A DNA stretch of 64,000 nucleotides from Pseudomonas sp. Irchel 3H7 (lineage in GTDB: Bacteria > Pseudomonadota > Gammaproteobacteria > Pseudomonadales > Pseudomonadaceae): positions 1 through 64,000 of the forward strand of contig NZ_FYEA01000011.1 in NCBI RefSeq assembly GCF_900187605.1. Direction: 5' to 3'. Every line of letters begins with the position of its first letter. Within the stretch, counting starts at the first letter, position 1. Position numbers and translations under genes: made by a program. Shown here piece after piece: positions 1-9,600 of the stretch. Under the pieces are notes generated by a model that made no database searches, was not told the origin of the DNA, and saw only the letters and a list, made by a program, of their open reading frames with translations.

Positions 1-1
1 G

Positions 2-2512
2 GGGTTCATCGTCACCGTCGCCGGCGAACACGGCAAAACCCTCAAGGGCGGCACGCTGGACCTGTCGTACAACCTGCTGACCGATGAAAACGGCACCATC
101 GTCAAACGCGCATCCCTGCACGCCTCGTTGCTCAACATCGGCGAAGCGCAACGCGAACTGGTCAAACCCATCGTGCTGGGTGAAAAGGATGGCGTGCTGG
201 AACCCAAGGACCTGCCCGGCGGAGCCAGCAAAATCACCCTGCCCCGACCGGCGGCTGTTCCGAGTCAAGCCGGAGACATCAAGACTTATTCCTTGATCAT
301 TGAAGGCAATGAGCCCGTCACCGACTCGAAAACACTCAACGCATTGTCCAAGGACAAGGACGTGGTTTTCCCGCTGAACGCGGCGTTTGTGGCCCAGCAC
401 ATCGAGCCTAATCGCGGGAAAAAAGTGCAGGTGCACTACGAAATTTTCCGGGCGGCCAGCAACACGACCAGTTATTCGAATGTGCTGGAGTTTGTAATCG
501 GCGAGCCGGTGGCACTCGATCCGCCAACCATCGATTCGGTCAAGGGCTCGCCAAGCGGCAAGGACATTGTCGAAAGTGGCACCACTGTTGAAACCAGTGT
601 GGTGCTGAGCGGCATGGCGGCCAAGGGCAAGAACGTCGAGATACGCGATGGTGCCACCGTCAAGGATCAGGTCACGGCGGATCCGGTTTCTGGAATCTGG
701 ACCTACACTGTGCCGGGTCTGAGTGTGGCGAAACACAGTTTTAGCGCGATAGGAAAATATGGTGCCGAACCTACCTCTGCGGCCTACACCCTCACTGTCA
801 CGGCGGTCATTAAGCCGACGCTGAGCAATGTGCTGGACGACCGCAACAACGAAGTGCCGGAGGGTAAAACCACTTTCAGTACATCGCTGACACTCAAAGG
901 CACCGCCAGCAAAGATCAGGACGTCGGGATCTATGATGGCAGCGGTGCGAGCGCAGTACTCAAGGGAACCGCGACAGCGGATAAAACCACAGGCCTGTGG
1001 GAATGCACGATCACGGTTGTAGTCGGCGCGCGCCGGTTGTATGCCAAATCCTTTTATCACCCCACATCGACCTATTCGAATGTGCGACTCCTGACGGTGG
1101 AAGCCCTCAGGGCACCGACATTGACTTCAGTCAAAGGCTCGCCGAGTGGTAACGAAATCCCCGAGAATGGCTTCACCGTGGAAACGGCCGTCATCTTGAG
1201 TGGCGTTGCCGCAGCCGGGCGAGACGTGGAAGTGCTCGACGGTGCGGTTATCAAAGGTAAAGAGACTGCCGATGGAGTAACCGGCATCTGGAGTCTGCCC
1301 GTTGCAAACCTCAGCAAAACCAAACACAGCTTTACGGCCAGAGATCTGGAGCAACCGAGCCTCGTGTCGGCAGCGAGGACGTTGACGGTGACGGAAGATC
1401 TGCGCGCGCCATTTCTGGTGGAAGCAGCCAGTCCGATTCATCCGCTGGCATATCCACAAGGCGTGACAATGCGGATTGAATTCACAGCGCAGGTTGACGA
1501 TAGGGCGCAGTTGGTTCATGTGAATGCAGTGGACGGGGCACCGCCGTTCGAATTAAAAAAATTCAATGACGACAACCAGGTAAATGAGCCGCTTGCACAA
1601 GCATTCTGGATAAATCATCAAAACTCGGTCGTCAGGTTTCTGTGGGATCTGAATCGCGATGGCAGCCCAGCTGGCAAGTCACAAACGATGGAGGTACAAG
1701 TCGAAAAAATCGACGCAGGTGACACGCGATTGCCCACTCCCGTAATAGCCGGAAATACAAGCAATTTACTCGACGTCACTCAACTCCAAAGCACTGATCA
1801 ATCGACAGTTGCGAATTCGCCTCATACTCCACGAGAAGTACGGTGGTTGCTTTATGAAGGGACAAGCAGAAGTGGCGCGACCGTAAAACTTTATGACCCA
1901 GAGAAAGAAACAAGTGATCCGGCATCAGATTTCAGCAAAAAAATCCCCTTGGCCTGGCTGAAAGCTCTGGGTAATGGCACAACATTAACGATGACATTCA
2001 GCGTCAACTTCAAGGGTGAGCCCAACCAGGAAGACGCTACCAAGTTTCCGATTCGAACTTACTCCATTCGGGCGACACCGCGCCTTGATGACCTGACGAA
2101 TTTTGCCAATCACCAGAGAAACGGCTGGGAAAATGGTCCGGTAATTGTTGACCAGAGAGACTGGAGCTATGCCAACTTTCTCGGTCTCACATCGCTGACC
2201 AACAGCACCTATACGAACAACTCTGCGGGCGTTGTACTAAAAAAGACCTATACCAATTTGATCCGTGGCAGCACGTATGAATTCAGCTGTCTTGCATCCA
2301 ACGGAAATCAGCCACCACTTGCACAGCTTTCGTTCAGATCAAACTATGGAGTGATAATAAGCTTCATGTCGCCACCTGCCTCCCAATGGATACCTTATTC
2401 ATCCACTTTTATTGCGCAGTCCGAACAGATGACTTTCGAGTTCCAGAGCCTTTTGGCTACCGGGTCTGGTAATGACTATTTCTTGACTAACTTGCGCATG
2501 AGAGAGGTTTAA
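2..2512 (+). CDS. Ig-like repeat protein, 3' part (5' end lies outside the window)
   Basis: The reading frame is open from base 2, so the true start is upstream. About 836 residues are visible. Three tandem Ig-like units of about 95 residues begin near bases 521, 808 and 1106. Units 1 and 3 share SVKGSPSG, VETxVxLSG, TGIW/SGIW and KHSF blocks; unit 2 is more diverged. Such beta-sandwich tandem repeats are usual in large bacterial surface or secreted proteins, so an extracellular structural or adhesive role is inferred. From about base 1500 the DNA becomes visibly more AT-rich and the protein changes to a non-repeat C-terminal region rich in Asn, Thr and Ser, resembling a jelly-roll ligand-binding module. 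No membrane anchor or sortase-like motif is seen at the C-terminus. The exact function is unknown. Confidence 0.75.
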   Translation, partial: GFIVTVAGEHGKTLKGGTLDLSYNLLTDENGTIVKRASLHASLLNIGEAQRELVKPIVLGEKDGVLEPKDLPGGASKITLPRPAAVPSQAGDIKTYSLIIEGNEPVTDSKTLNALSKDKDVVFPLNAAFVAQHIEPNRGKKVQVHYEIFRAASNTTSYSNVLEFVIGEPVALDPPTIDSVKGSPSGKDIVESGTTVETSVVLSGMAAKGKNVEIRDGATVKDQVTADPVSGIWTYTVPGLSVAKHSFSAIGKYGAEPTSAAYTLTVTAVIKPTLSNVLDDRNNEVPEGKTTFSTSLTLKGTASKDQDVGIYDGSGASAVLKGTATADKTTGLWECTITVVVGARRLYAKSFYHPTSTYSNVRLLTVEALRAPTLTSVKGSPSGNEIPENGFTVETAVILSGVAAAGRDVEVLDGAVIKGKETADGVTGIWSLPVANLSKTKHSFTARDLEQPSLVSAARTLTVTEDLRAPFLVEAASPIHPLAYPQGVTMRIEFTAQVDDRAQLVHVNAVDGAPPFELKKFNDDNQVNEPLAQAFWINHQNSVVRFLWDLNRDGSPAGKSQTMEVQVEKIDAGDTRLPTPVIAGNTSNLLDVTQLQSTDQSTVANSPHTPREVRWLLYEGTSRSGATVKLYDPEKETSDPASDFSKKIPLAWLKALGNGTTLTMTFSVNFKGEPNQEDATKFPIRTYSIRATPRLDDLTNFANHQRNGWENGPVIVDQRDWSYANFLGLTSLTNSTYTNNSAGVVLKKTYTNLIRGSTYEFSCLASNGNQPPLAQLSFRSNYGVIISFMSPPASQWIPYSSTFIAQSEQMTFEFQSLLATGSGNDYFLTNLRMREV

Positions 2513-2607
2513 ACAACTAAACAAGAAAGGAAAAAAGGGGGACGGATTTATTTAACCAGTGATTTAAACAGCGGGGTTGATCGAGGTTTTTCTGTTGACC
2601 GGGATGA

Positions 2608-2677
2608 CCCTTTCGCGAGCAAGCTCGCTCCCACAGGGAAACGCATTGAAAATGTGTGCGAGCCTGCTCGCGAAGGG
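2608..2677. repeat. REP-type inverted repeat (GCGAGCAGGCTCGC family)
   Basis: Two inverted copies of a short palindromic core (CGCGAGCAAGCTCGC and GCGAGCCTGCTCGCG) flank a short spacer, downstream of the Ig-repeat gene. The same core recurs at 21348-21438, 44651-44743 and 55526-55619. Confidence 0.75.
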
Positions 2678-2830
2678 GCCACTGAAGTCAGCGCAAATCG
2701 CCTTTTAAACTCCGGCGTTTAAAAGACACCTTCAGACACGCCTTACAGGCTACAAATTCTTGCGCCATTGCCTACAGCTACGCCAGAATCCGCCGGCTTG
2801 TGCGCCTTGGGGTCGGGTTCTATTGTGGTG

Positions 2831-3040
2831 CGGTCGCTGAAGAGTCAGCGATCGGGTTTAGCGACCCAAATCTGTAATAGGTGCATCAGCGCTCCATGCT
2901 TTGTGGCAGATTCAATGTCTGCAACTTCGCTATGGTGGCTGTATGCGGGAGACCCTCGGGTCTGCCGGGTGCCTATAACCGGTTCGCTAACCTGCGTACA
3001 GCCGCCACCTTCCTGTTTAGCGACAGTTCTGGGCGGCTCC
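2831..3040 (+). promoter_or_regulatory. Candidate structured 5' leader RNA of the DUF6124 gene
   Basis: About 200 bases directly upstream of the DUF6124 gene can fold extensively. TCGCTGA (2834-2840) pairs with TCAGCGA (2845-2851). GGTCGCT (2832-2838) pairs alternatively with AGCGACC (2860-2866). AGACC (2950-2954) pairs with GGTCT (2959-2963), and GGTT (2981-2984) with AACC (2989-2992). An imperfect outer stem joins GTGGCTGTATGC (2935-2946) to GCGTACAGCCGCCAC (2994-3008), giving a three-way-junction shape. The 10-mer GTTTAGCGAC occurs twice (2856-2865 and 3015-3024). The element ends about 25 bases before the AGGAG ribosome-binding site (3049-3053). A cis-regulatory RNA or a processed small RNA is inferred; no known family was recognised. 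Confidence 0.45.
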
Positions 3041-3060
3041 ACTCTTATAGGAGCTTCACC

Positions 3061-3420
3061 ATGATCAAACCAACACCCAACCCACCCGAAACCGACCCCA
3101 CCTCCCCCTACGAATCCCTCGATTCAAAAAAACTCCACGAAGCCGCCGACCGCGCCCTCGATCACTACCTCTGCCCACCCGGCTCCAGCCCTCCGCCACG
3201 CAAAACCCGCCGGATGTACGCCGTTACCGCAGACTTCAAAAATGAAGAACTGCTGGCCGATGCCAGCGAAACACTCGCCTCAGCCAGAACCATCGCCCAT
3301 GACTTCGCCCACCTCATACCCGCGTCGCAGCGCAGGACGCTGTTGGGGATTGCGCAACTGATCATGCTCGGCGAGCTGGCGGTAAATCGGGTGATGGATA
3401 ATCTGGAGTTGCCGCAGTAG
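3061..3420 (+). CDS. DUF6124 family protein
   Basis: Small soluble protein of 119 residues. The start is the ATG preceded by AGGAG at 3049-3053 (7-base spacer); upstream extensions in the same frame run through the structured leader and are unlikely to be translated. The N-terminal pattern (MIKPTPNPPE, then YESLDSKKLHEAADRALDHYL) and the helical C-terminal half match the family called DUF6124, which as I recall is largely confined to Pseudomonas and often present in several paralogues. No signal peptide, membrane segment or catalytic motif is visible, and the function is unknown. The gene stands alone between a palindromic leader and a REP doublet. Confidence 0.75.
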   Translation: MIKPTPNPPETDPTSPYESLDSKKLHEAADRALDHYLCPPGSSPPPRKTRRMYAVTADFKNEELLADASETLASARTIAHDFAHLIPASQRRTLLGIAQLIMLGELAVNRVMDNLELPQ

Positions 3421-3433
3421 CGACACACGCGAT

Positions 3434-3545
3434 GATCGTTCCCACGCTCCTGCGTGGGAATGCCTCAACGGACGCTCCGCGTTCGGCTTTGGAAGGGACG
3501 CCGAGCGTCCCGGGCTGCATTCCCACGCAGAGCGTGGGAACGATC
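3434..3545. repeat. Inverted REP doublet (GATCGTTCCCACGC family)
   Basis: GATCGTTCCCACGC at the left end and GCGTGGGAACGATC at the right end form long arms around an inner segment that also contains inverted halves. A closely similar element lies at 12666-12767, and single arms lie at 12781-12797 and 49350-49364. Confidence 0.8.
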
Positions 3546-3559
3546 ACGTCAGGCAGAAC

Positions 3560-3596
3560 AAACCCGCCGTCCCGGTTGTACGGGACAGCGGGTTTT
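3560..3596 (-). terminator. Probable rho-independent terminator of the adhesin gene
   Basis: AAACCCGC-GTCCCG (3560-3574) pairs with CGGGAC-GCGGGTTT (3581-3595) as an interrupted GC-rich stem flanked by A/T runs on both sides. It lies 18 bases beyond the adhesin stop codon and could act in both directions. Confidence 0.6.
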
Positions 3597-3613
3597 GTCG
3601 TTTCAGGCGTCGC

Positions 3614-6600
3614 TTACACCGTATCCACCTTCAACGAATGATCATTCAACATCCCGCTGATGATCGTCGCCGTGTCATGCCCGCCAGCCACCACCCCGCC
3701 CGCCCCCGGCGTCACCCCGTAATGGCTGGCGAGATTCACACCGGCCAGGTCGATGGTCTGGTTCGGCGTGGCGCCAGCCATGGCGCTGACGTCGATGCTG
3801 GTAAGCACCGAGGCACCGCTGCCGCTGACAGTGAAGTGCAGATAGTCATCCAGTGACGCTGTGGTGCCGTTTTCGCCCTGCAGCAGTTGCGACAGGTCGA
3901 GTTTGTCGGTGCCGGGGGTGAAGTCGGTAATCAGGTCGTGGCCGCTGTTGCCCTTGAGCCACTGGAAGGTGTCGGCCCCGGCGCCACCGGTCAGGGTGTT
4001 GTTGCCCATGCCGCCAATCAGCAGGTCGTCGCCACCGCCACCGTTGAGGATGTCGTTGCCGAGGCCACCGTTGATCACGTTGTTATTGTTATCGCCGGTG
4101 AGGGTGTCATTGAAGTTCGAGCCGACGAGGTTTTCGATGCCGGTCAACGTATCGGTGCCGGCGCCCAGGGTGTTTTGCGCACCGAGCAGGCCGAGGTTGA
4201 CCGTGACCCCGGCCGTGGCGTGGGCGTAGCTGGCGGTGTCGCTGCCAGTACCGCCGTCGAGCAAATCGTTGCCCGGGCCGCTATAGAGCAAGTCGTTACC
4301 GGCGCCGCCGTGCAACTCGTTGTTGCCTGAGCCTGCGGTGAGCACATCGTTGCCGTCGCCGGCGTTGATGATGTTGTCGCCGCTGCCGGCCACCAGCACG
4401 TCATCCCCCGCGGTGCCGGTGAGGGTGTGGCCGTCCTGATAGCTGATGCTGACGTTGGCGGTGTCGCTGCCGCCATGGTTGTCGTTGGCAGTGTAGCTGC
4501 CGTGGAAGTCCGGGGTGATGTCATGCGCCCCGGCGTAGTTGAGGGTCATGGTCAGCTGATAGTTTTCCGCCGCGTTGGGGTTACCGCCGCCGGTGGGGTT
4601 GGTGATGTTGGTGATGTGGATCTGGTAGACCCCGTCCGACGTCGCGGTGAGGGTTTGCCCATCCGCCAGCGCGATGTAGGCGCCACCGTTGATTGAGTAC
4701 TCCATGCTGACTTGACCGGCCGCCAGGTTGTGATCGAGGTTGAGGGTTTCGCCCTGGCGCAGGTTGACGGTGATGCGGTCTTCATCGTTGGCGTTGCTGT
4801 TGGTCACCGCACCGAGATAGCCACTGACCACCAGCACAGCAGTCATGGTCGCAGCGTTGGCACTGAACGAATTACGCACGTTGGCCAGGTTCTGGTTGGC
4901 GGCGGTGTTGACGTTGGTGCCGGTGAAGTTGATCGCCCCGGTGCCGGTGAAGTCCGCCGCTTTCGAGATCCAGCCGGTGTTGAAACTGGTGGGCGTAGCG
5001 TTGAGCGTATCGCCGTTCGGATCGGTGTCATTGGCCAGCAGCAGTTCGCCCGGTACGACAATATTGCCCGAGAGCACGTTGGTGATGACGTGGTCGTCCA
5101 CCGCCACTGGCGGCGCGTTGGGGATCACTTTCACGGTCAGCGTCGAGCTGGCGAGATCGCCGTCGTTGTCACTGACGGTGAAGCCGATGTTTTCGGTGAT
5201 GACCACCGCCGTGGTTTTCTGCGAGGTGTAGGTGTAGTCGCCGCTGTCGAGGTTGATCAGCAGTGTTCCGCCATTATTGGTGGCGATGCTCAGCGTGTTG
5301 TTGGCGGTGTTGAAGGTGCCGTGATTGATGCCGCCACTTGGCGTCAGCGAGCCTTGGCCGCTGAGGGCTTTTGGATCGTAGGTGTAAGTGGTGCCGTCGA
5401 CCACGATGGATTTGATGAAGCCGCCATCGGCGCCGAAGGTGCCGCCCTCGCCCAGCAACGAACCAGTGACCGGCGCGCCCTGCACAGTGCCCGACAGCAC
5501 CGAGTTGAGTTGATTGAGGTCGGTGACCACCACCGCATTGGTGTTGGTGTGGCTGATGCCGTCATACGCCAGCGGGTCGAGGTTGGCGTTGCTCACGCCG
5601 CTGCCGAGGCCGATCGCGTAGTTCTTGATGTTGTTGGCATCGAGGAAGTTTTTCAGCGCGGCTTCGTCAGCGGCGTTGATGTCGCCTTCGTTGGGTTTAC
5701 CGTCCGAGAAGAAGTAACCGACGTTCTGTGCCCCGGTGAGTTTGCCCGAGGTGTTGAACGCGGTTTGCATGACCGCCACCGCAGCGTCGTAGTTGGTGCC
5801 GCCACCCGCCGACAGGCTGGCGAGAATCGTCTTCGCGGTCGCCACATCGACCCATACCGACGTTCTGTCAGTGGCGTTGCTGCTGAAGGTGACGAGCTGG
5901 ACTTTGACATCGCCAAGGTCGTCGTACTTGTCGAGCAAGGCACTGATCGCCTGCTTGGCCAGGTCCAGCCGCGACAGTCCCGGCACACCCGAGGCGTCGG
6001 CCATACTGCCGGAGATATCAAGAACAATGAGCAGGTTGGAATCGATCTCCACTGCCGCCACCGAACGATCCGAGGCCACGGCTTTTGGCACGTCATCAAC
6101 GATGTTCACCACAAGGGTGCTGGTGGTGCTGTTGCCCAGTGCATCGGTGGCTTTGTAGGTGAAACTTTCGCTCAGCGTGTTCGCCCCGTCGTTGGCGTTC
6201 GGAGTGGTTTTCGGTGCAGAAGTCAGCGTGTAGGTATAGGTGCCGTCGGCATTGAGCTGAATCTGCCCATAGCTGCCGGTGGCGCTGCCGACCAACGTGT
6301 AAGTGATCGCGCCCGTACCACCGGTAACTGCGCCGACCAGCGTGCCGGTCGCGGTTTCACCGGTGTTGGTCGGCTCGCTGCCGGTGACCGTACCGGGGGC
6401 CAGATCCGCGCCGTCCTTGCTCAGGTCGAGGGCTTTTTCATAGACCGTCACGTCCTGATCGACCGAGGCCACCAGTTTGCTGTCGGCGACGTTGATGGTG
6501 ATGGTCGTGGTGCTTTCATCGCCGTCGCTGTCACGGATGGTGTAGGTGAAGGTGTCAGTGGCGCCCGGTGGGCTCACCGAGTTCGGGTTGCTGTGATAGA

Positions 6601-9600
6601 CGGCGTTGCCGGCCGCATCGAGGGTCAGATAACCGAAGTTGCCATTGATGTTGCTGTTGAGGCCGCCAATGGCCGAAGTGCCGGTATTACTGCCGGCGCG
6701 CACACCGACCACTGTCGCCGCGCCATCGGCACCACTGACGTCATTGCCGAGCACGCTGACATTGAGCGTGCCGCCCTCAGCCACCGAGCCGGTGTCGGGT
6801 TTGGCGGTCGGCAGGTCATCGATGATGTTGACGTTGATCTGGCCGTTGGCGGTGCTGCCATCGGTATCGGTGGCCACCACGTTGAAGTTCTCGGTGAGGC
6901 TGTTGGCACCGTTGGCGGTCGGGTGGGCTTCGTTGTCGACCAGGGTGTAGCTGTAACTGACCACACCGGTGGCCGGGTTGTAACCGGTAACGGTGAAGGT
7001 GCTGCCCAGCGGCGAAACCACCGATTGCGGGAAGCCTGCAGCGACACCGTTGGTCACCACGGCGATGCCGCCGACGGTGAGGGTTTGCAGACCATCGAGC
7101 GCAGTCACGGTGAAGGTGCCGCTCTGGGTCAGCGCCGGGGTGTCGGGGCTGGTGCCGTCGCTGAGGTTTTTCTCGTAGACGGTGAGTTCGCCGCCATTGA
7201 CGTCGAGGCCGTTGAGCACCACCGGATCGTCGTTGTTGTGGATGTTCAGCACCAGGTTGGCAGTGCTGGTGTCGCCATCGGCATCGGTCAGGGTGTAGGT
7301 GAACGTCTCGGTGCCGTTGCCGCCGCCGTGCAGGTTTTTGAAGTCGGCATCGTTGGGGTTCAGCGTGTAGGTGTACGTGCCGTTGGCGTTGAGCACGAGC
7401 GTGCCGTAAGTCCCGGTGAACGTGCCGGCGGTGATCGGCCCGGCATTCGGTCCGGTCGCGACCACATCGGCGCCTTGCACATCGTTGGTCAGCACATTGC
7501 CGGTCAGGGTCAGTTGCGTTTCCGAAGCGCTGTTGGCGTTGCTGTCGTTCACAGCTTTTGGCACGTCATCGACGATGCTGACGACAATGGTGCTGGTGAC
7601 GATGTTGCCGAGCGAATCGGTGGCCTGATAGGTAAAGGTTTCGGTCAGGCTGTTGGCGCCGTCGTCGGCATGTGGCGTGGTGGTCGCCGGCGATGTCAGC
7701 GTGTAGGTATACGTGCCGTTGGGGTTGAGGACGATTTGCCCGTAGTTGCCGGTGGCACTGCCAACCAGCGCGTAACTGATCGCACCGACTGCCCCGGTGA
7801 CCGAACCGACCAACGTGCCAGACGCGGTTTCGCCGGAGCTGGTCGGGTTGCTGCCGGTGACTGTACCGGGCGCCAGATCCGCGCCGTCCTTGGTCAGGTC
7901 GAGGGCTTTCTCGAAGACGGTGACGTCGGTGTCGCTGGTCGCGCACAGCTTGCTGTTGGCGACATCGATGGTGATGGTGGTAGTGCTTTCATCACCGTCG
8001 GAATCGCGCACGGTGTAGGTGAACACATCCACTGCGCCCGGGCCGTTCACGACGTTGGGATTGCTGTGGTAGACGGCGTTGCCGTTGGCGTCCAGGGTCA
8101 GATAGCCATAGGTGCCGTTGATGTTGCTGTTGAGTCCGCCGATGGCCGAAGTCGAGGTGTCGGCGCCGGCGCGCACGCCGACCACTGCACCGGTTACGGC
8201 CGGACCGTCGGCGCCACCAATGTCGTTGTTCAGCACGTTGCCGCTGACCGTGCCGCCCTCCGCCACCGATGCGGCGTCAGGATGGGCGCTCGGCAGATCA
8301 TCGACGATGTTGACGTTGATCTGGCCGTTGGCGGTGCTGCCATCGGTGTCGGTGGCGACGACGTTGAAGTTCTCGGTGATGCTGTTGGCGCCGTTGGCGT
8401 TTGGATGAGTTTCGTTGTCGACCAAGGTGTAGCTGTAACTGACCACGCCGGTGGCGGGGTTGTAACCGGTAATGGTCAACGTGCTGCCCAACGGCGTGAC
8501 GATCGATTGCGGGAAGCCTGCGGCCACGCCGCCGGTGACCACGTTGATGCCGCCCACGGTCAGGGTTTGCAAACCGTCGAGGGCGGTGACGGTGAAGGTG
8601 CCGCTCTGGGTCAGCGCCGGAATGTTGGGGCTGGTGCCGTCGCTGAGGTTTTTCTCGTAAACCGTCAGTTCGCCGCCGTTGACGTCAAGGCCATTGAGGT
8701 AGACCTGATCGTCATTGTTATGGATGTTCAGCACCAGGTTCGCGGTACTGGTATCACCGTCGGAATCGGTGATGGTGTAGGCGAAGGTTTCCGTGCCGTT
8801 GCCGCCGCCGTGCAGGTTTTTGAAGTCGGCATCGCTGGTGTTCAGCGTGTAGGTGTAAGTGCCGTTGGCATTGAGCACCAACGTGCCGTAAGTCCCGGTG
8901 AAAGTGCCAGGGGTTACCGGCCCAGTCGGTACGCGATCGGCGCCTTGCACATCGTTGGTCAGAACGTTGCCAGTCAGGGTCAGCAAGGTTTCCGAGGCGG
9001 TGCCGGTGTTGCTGTCATCCACGGCTTTTGGCAGGTCATCGACGATATTGACGTCGAGGGTGGCATTGGCGGTGGTGCCGTTGTCATCGACCACGGTAAC
9101 GGCGAACTGCTCAGGCAGATTGTTCGCACCGTTGGCGTTTGGATGCGCTTCGTTGTCGACCAGGGTGTAGCTGTAGCTGACCACGCCGGTGGTGGCGTTG
9201 AAACCGGTGATGGTCAGCGTGCTGCCCAACGGCGTGGTGACCGATTGCGGGAACCCTGCGGCCACGCCATTGGTGACGACAGCGATGCCGCCGATAGTCA
9301 GCGTGGTCACGCCGTCCAGCGCAGTGATGGTGAACGTGCCGCTTTGAGTCAGCGCGGTGGCATCCGGCGTGCTGCCGTCAGTGAGGTTTTTCTCGTAGAC
9401 GGTGAGTTCGCCGCCATTCACGTCAAGGCCGCTGATGACCACTGGATCGTCGTTGTTGTGGATCTGCAGGACGAGGTTCGCGGTACTGGTATCACCGTCG
9501 GAATCGGTGATGGTGTAGGCGAAGGTTTCCGTGCCGTTGCCGCCGCCGTGCAGGTTTTTGAAGTCGGCATCGTTGGTGTTCAGCGTGTAGGTGTAAGTGC

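Noticed and set aside
2768..3064. Open frame through the DUF6124 leader
   Set aside because: It has no ribosome-binding site or family resemblance and passes through palindromes; the structure argues for RNA, not protein.
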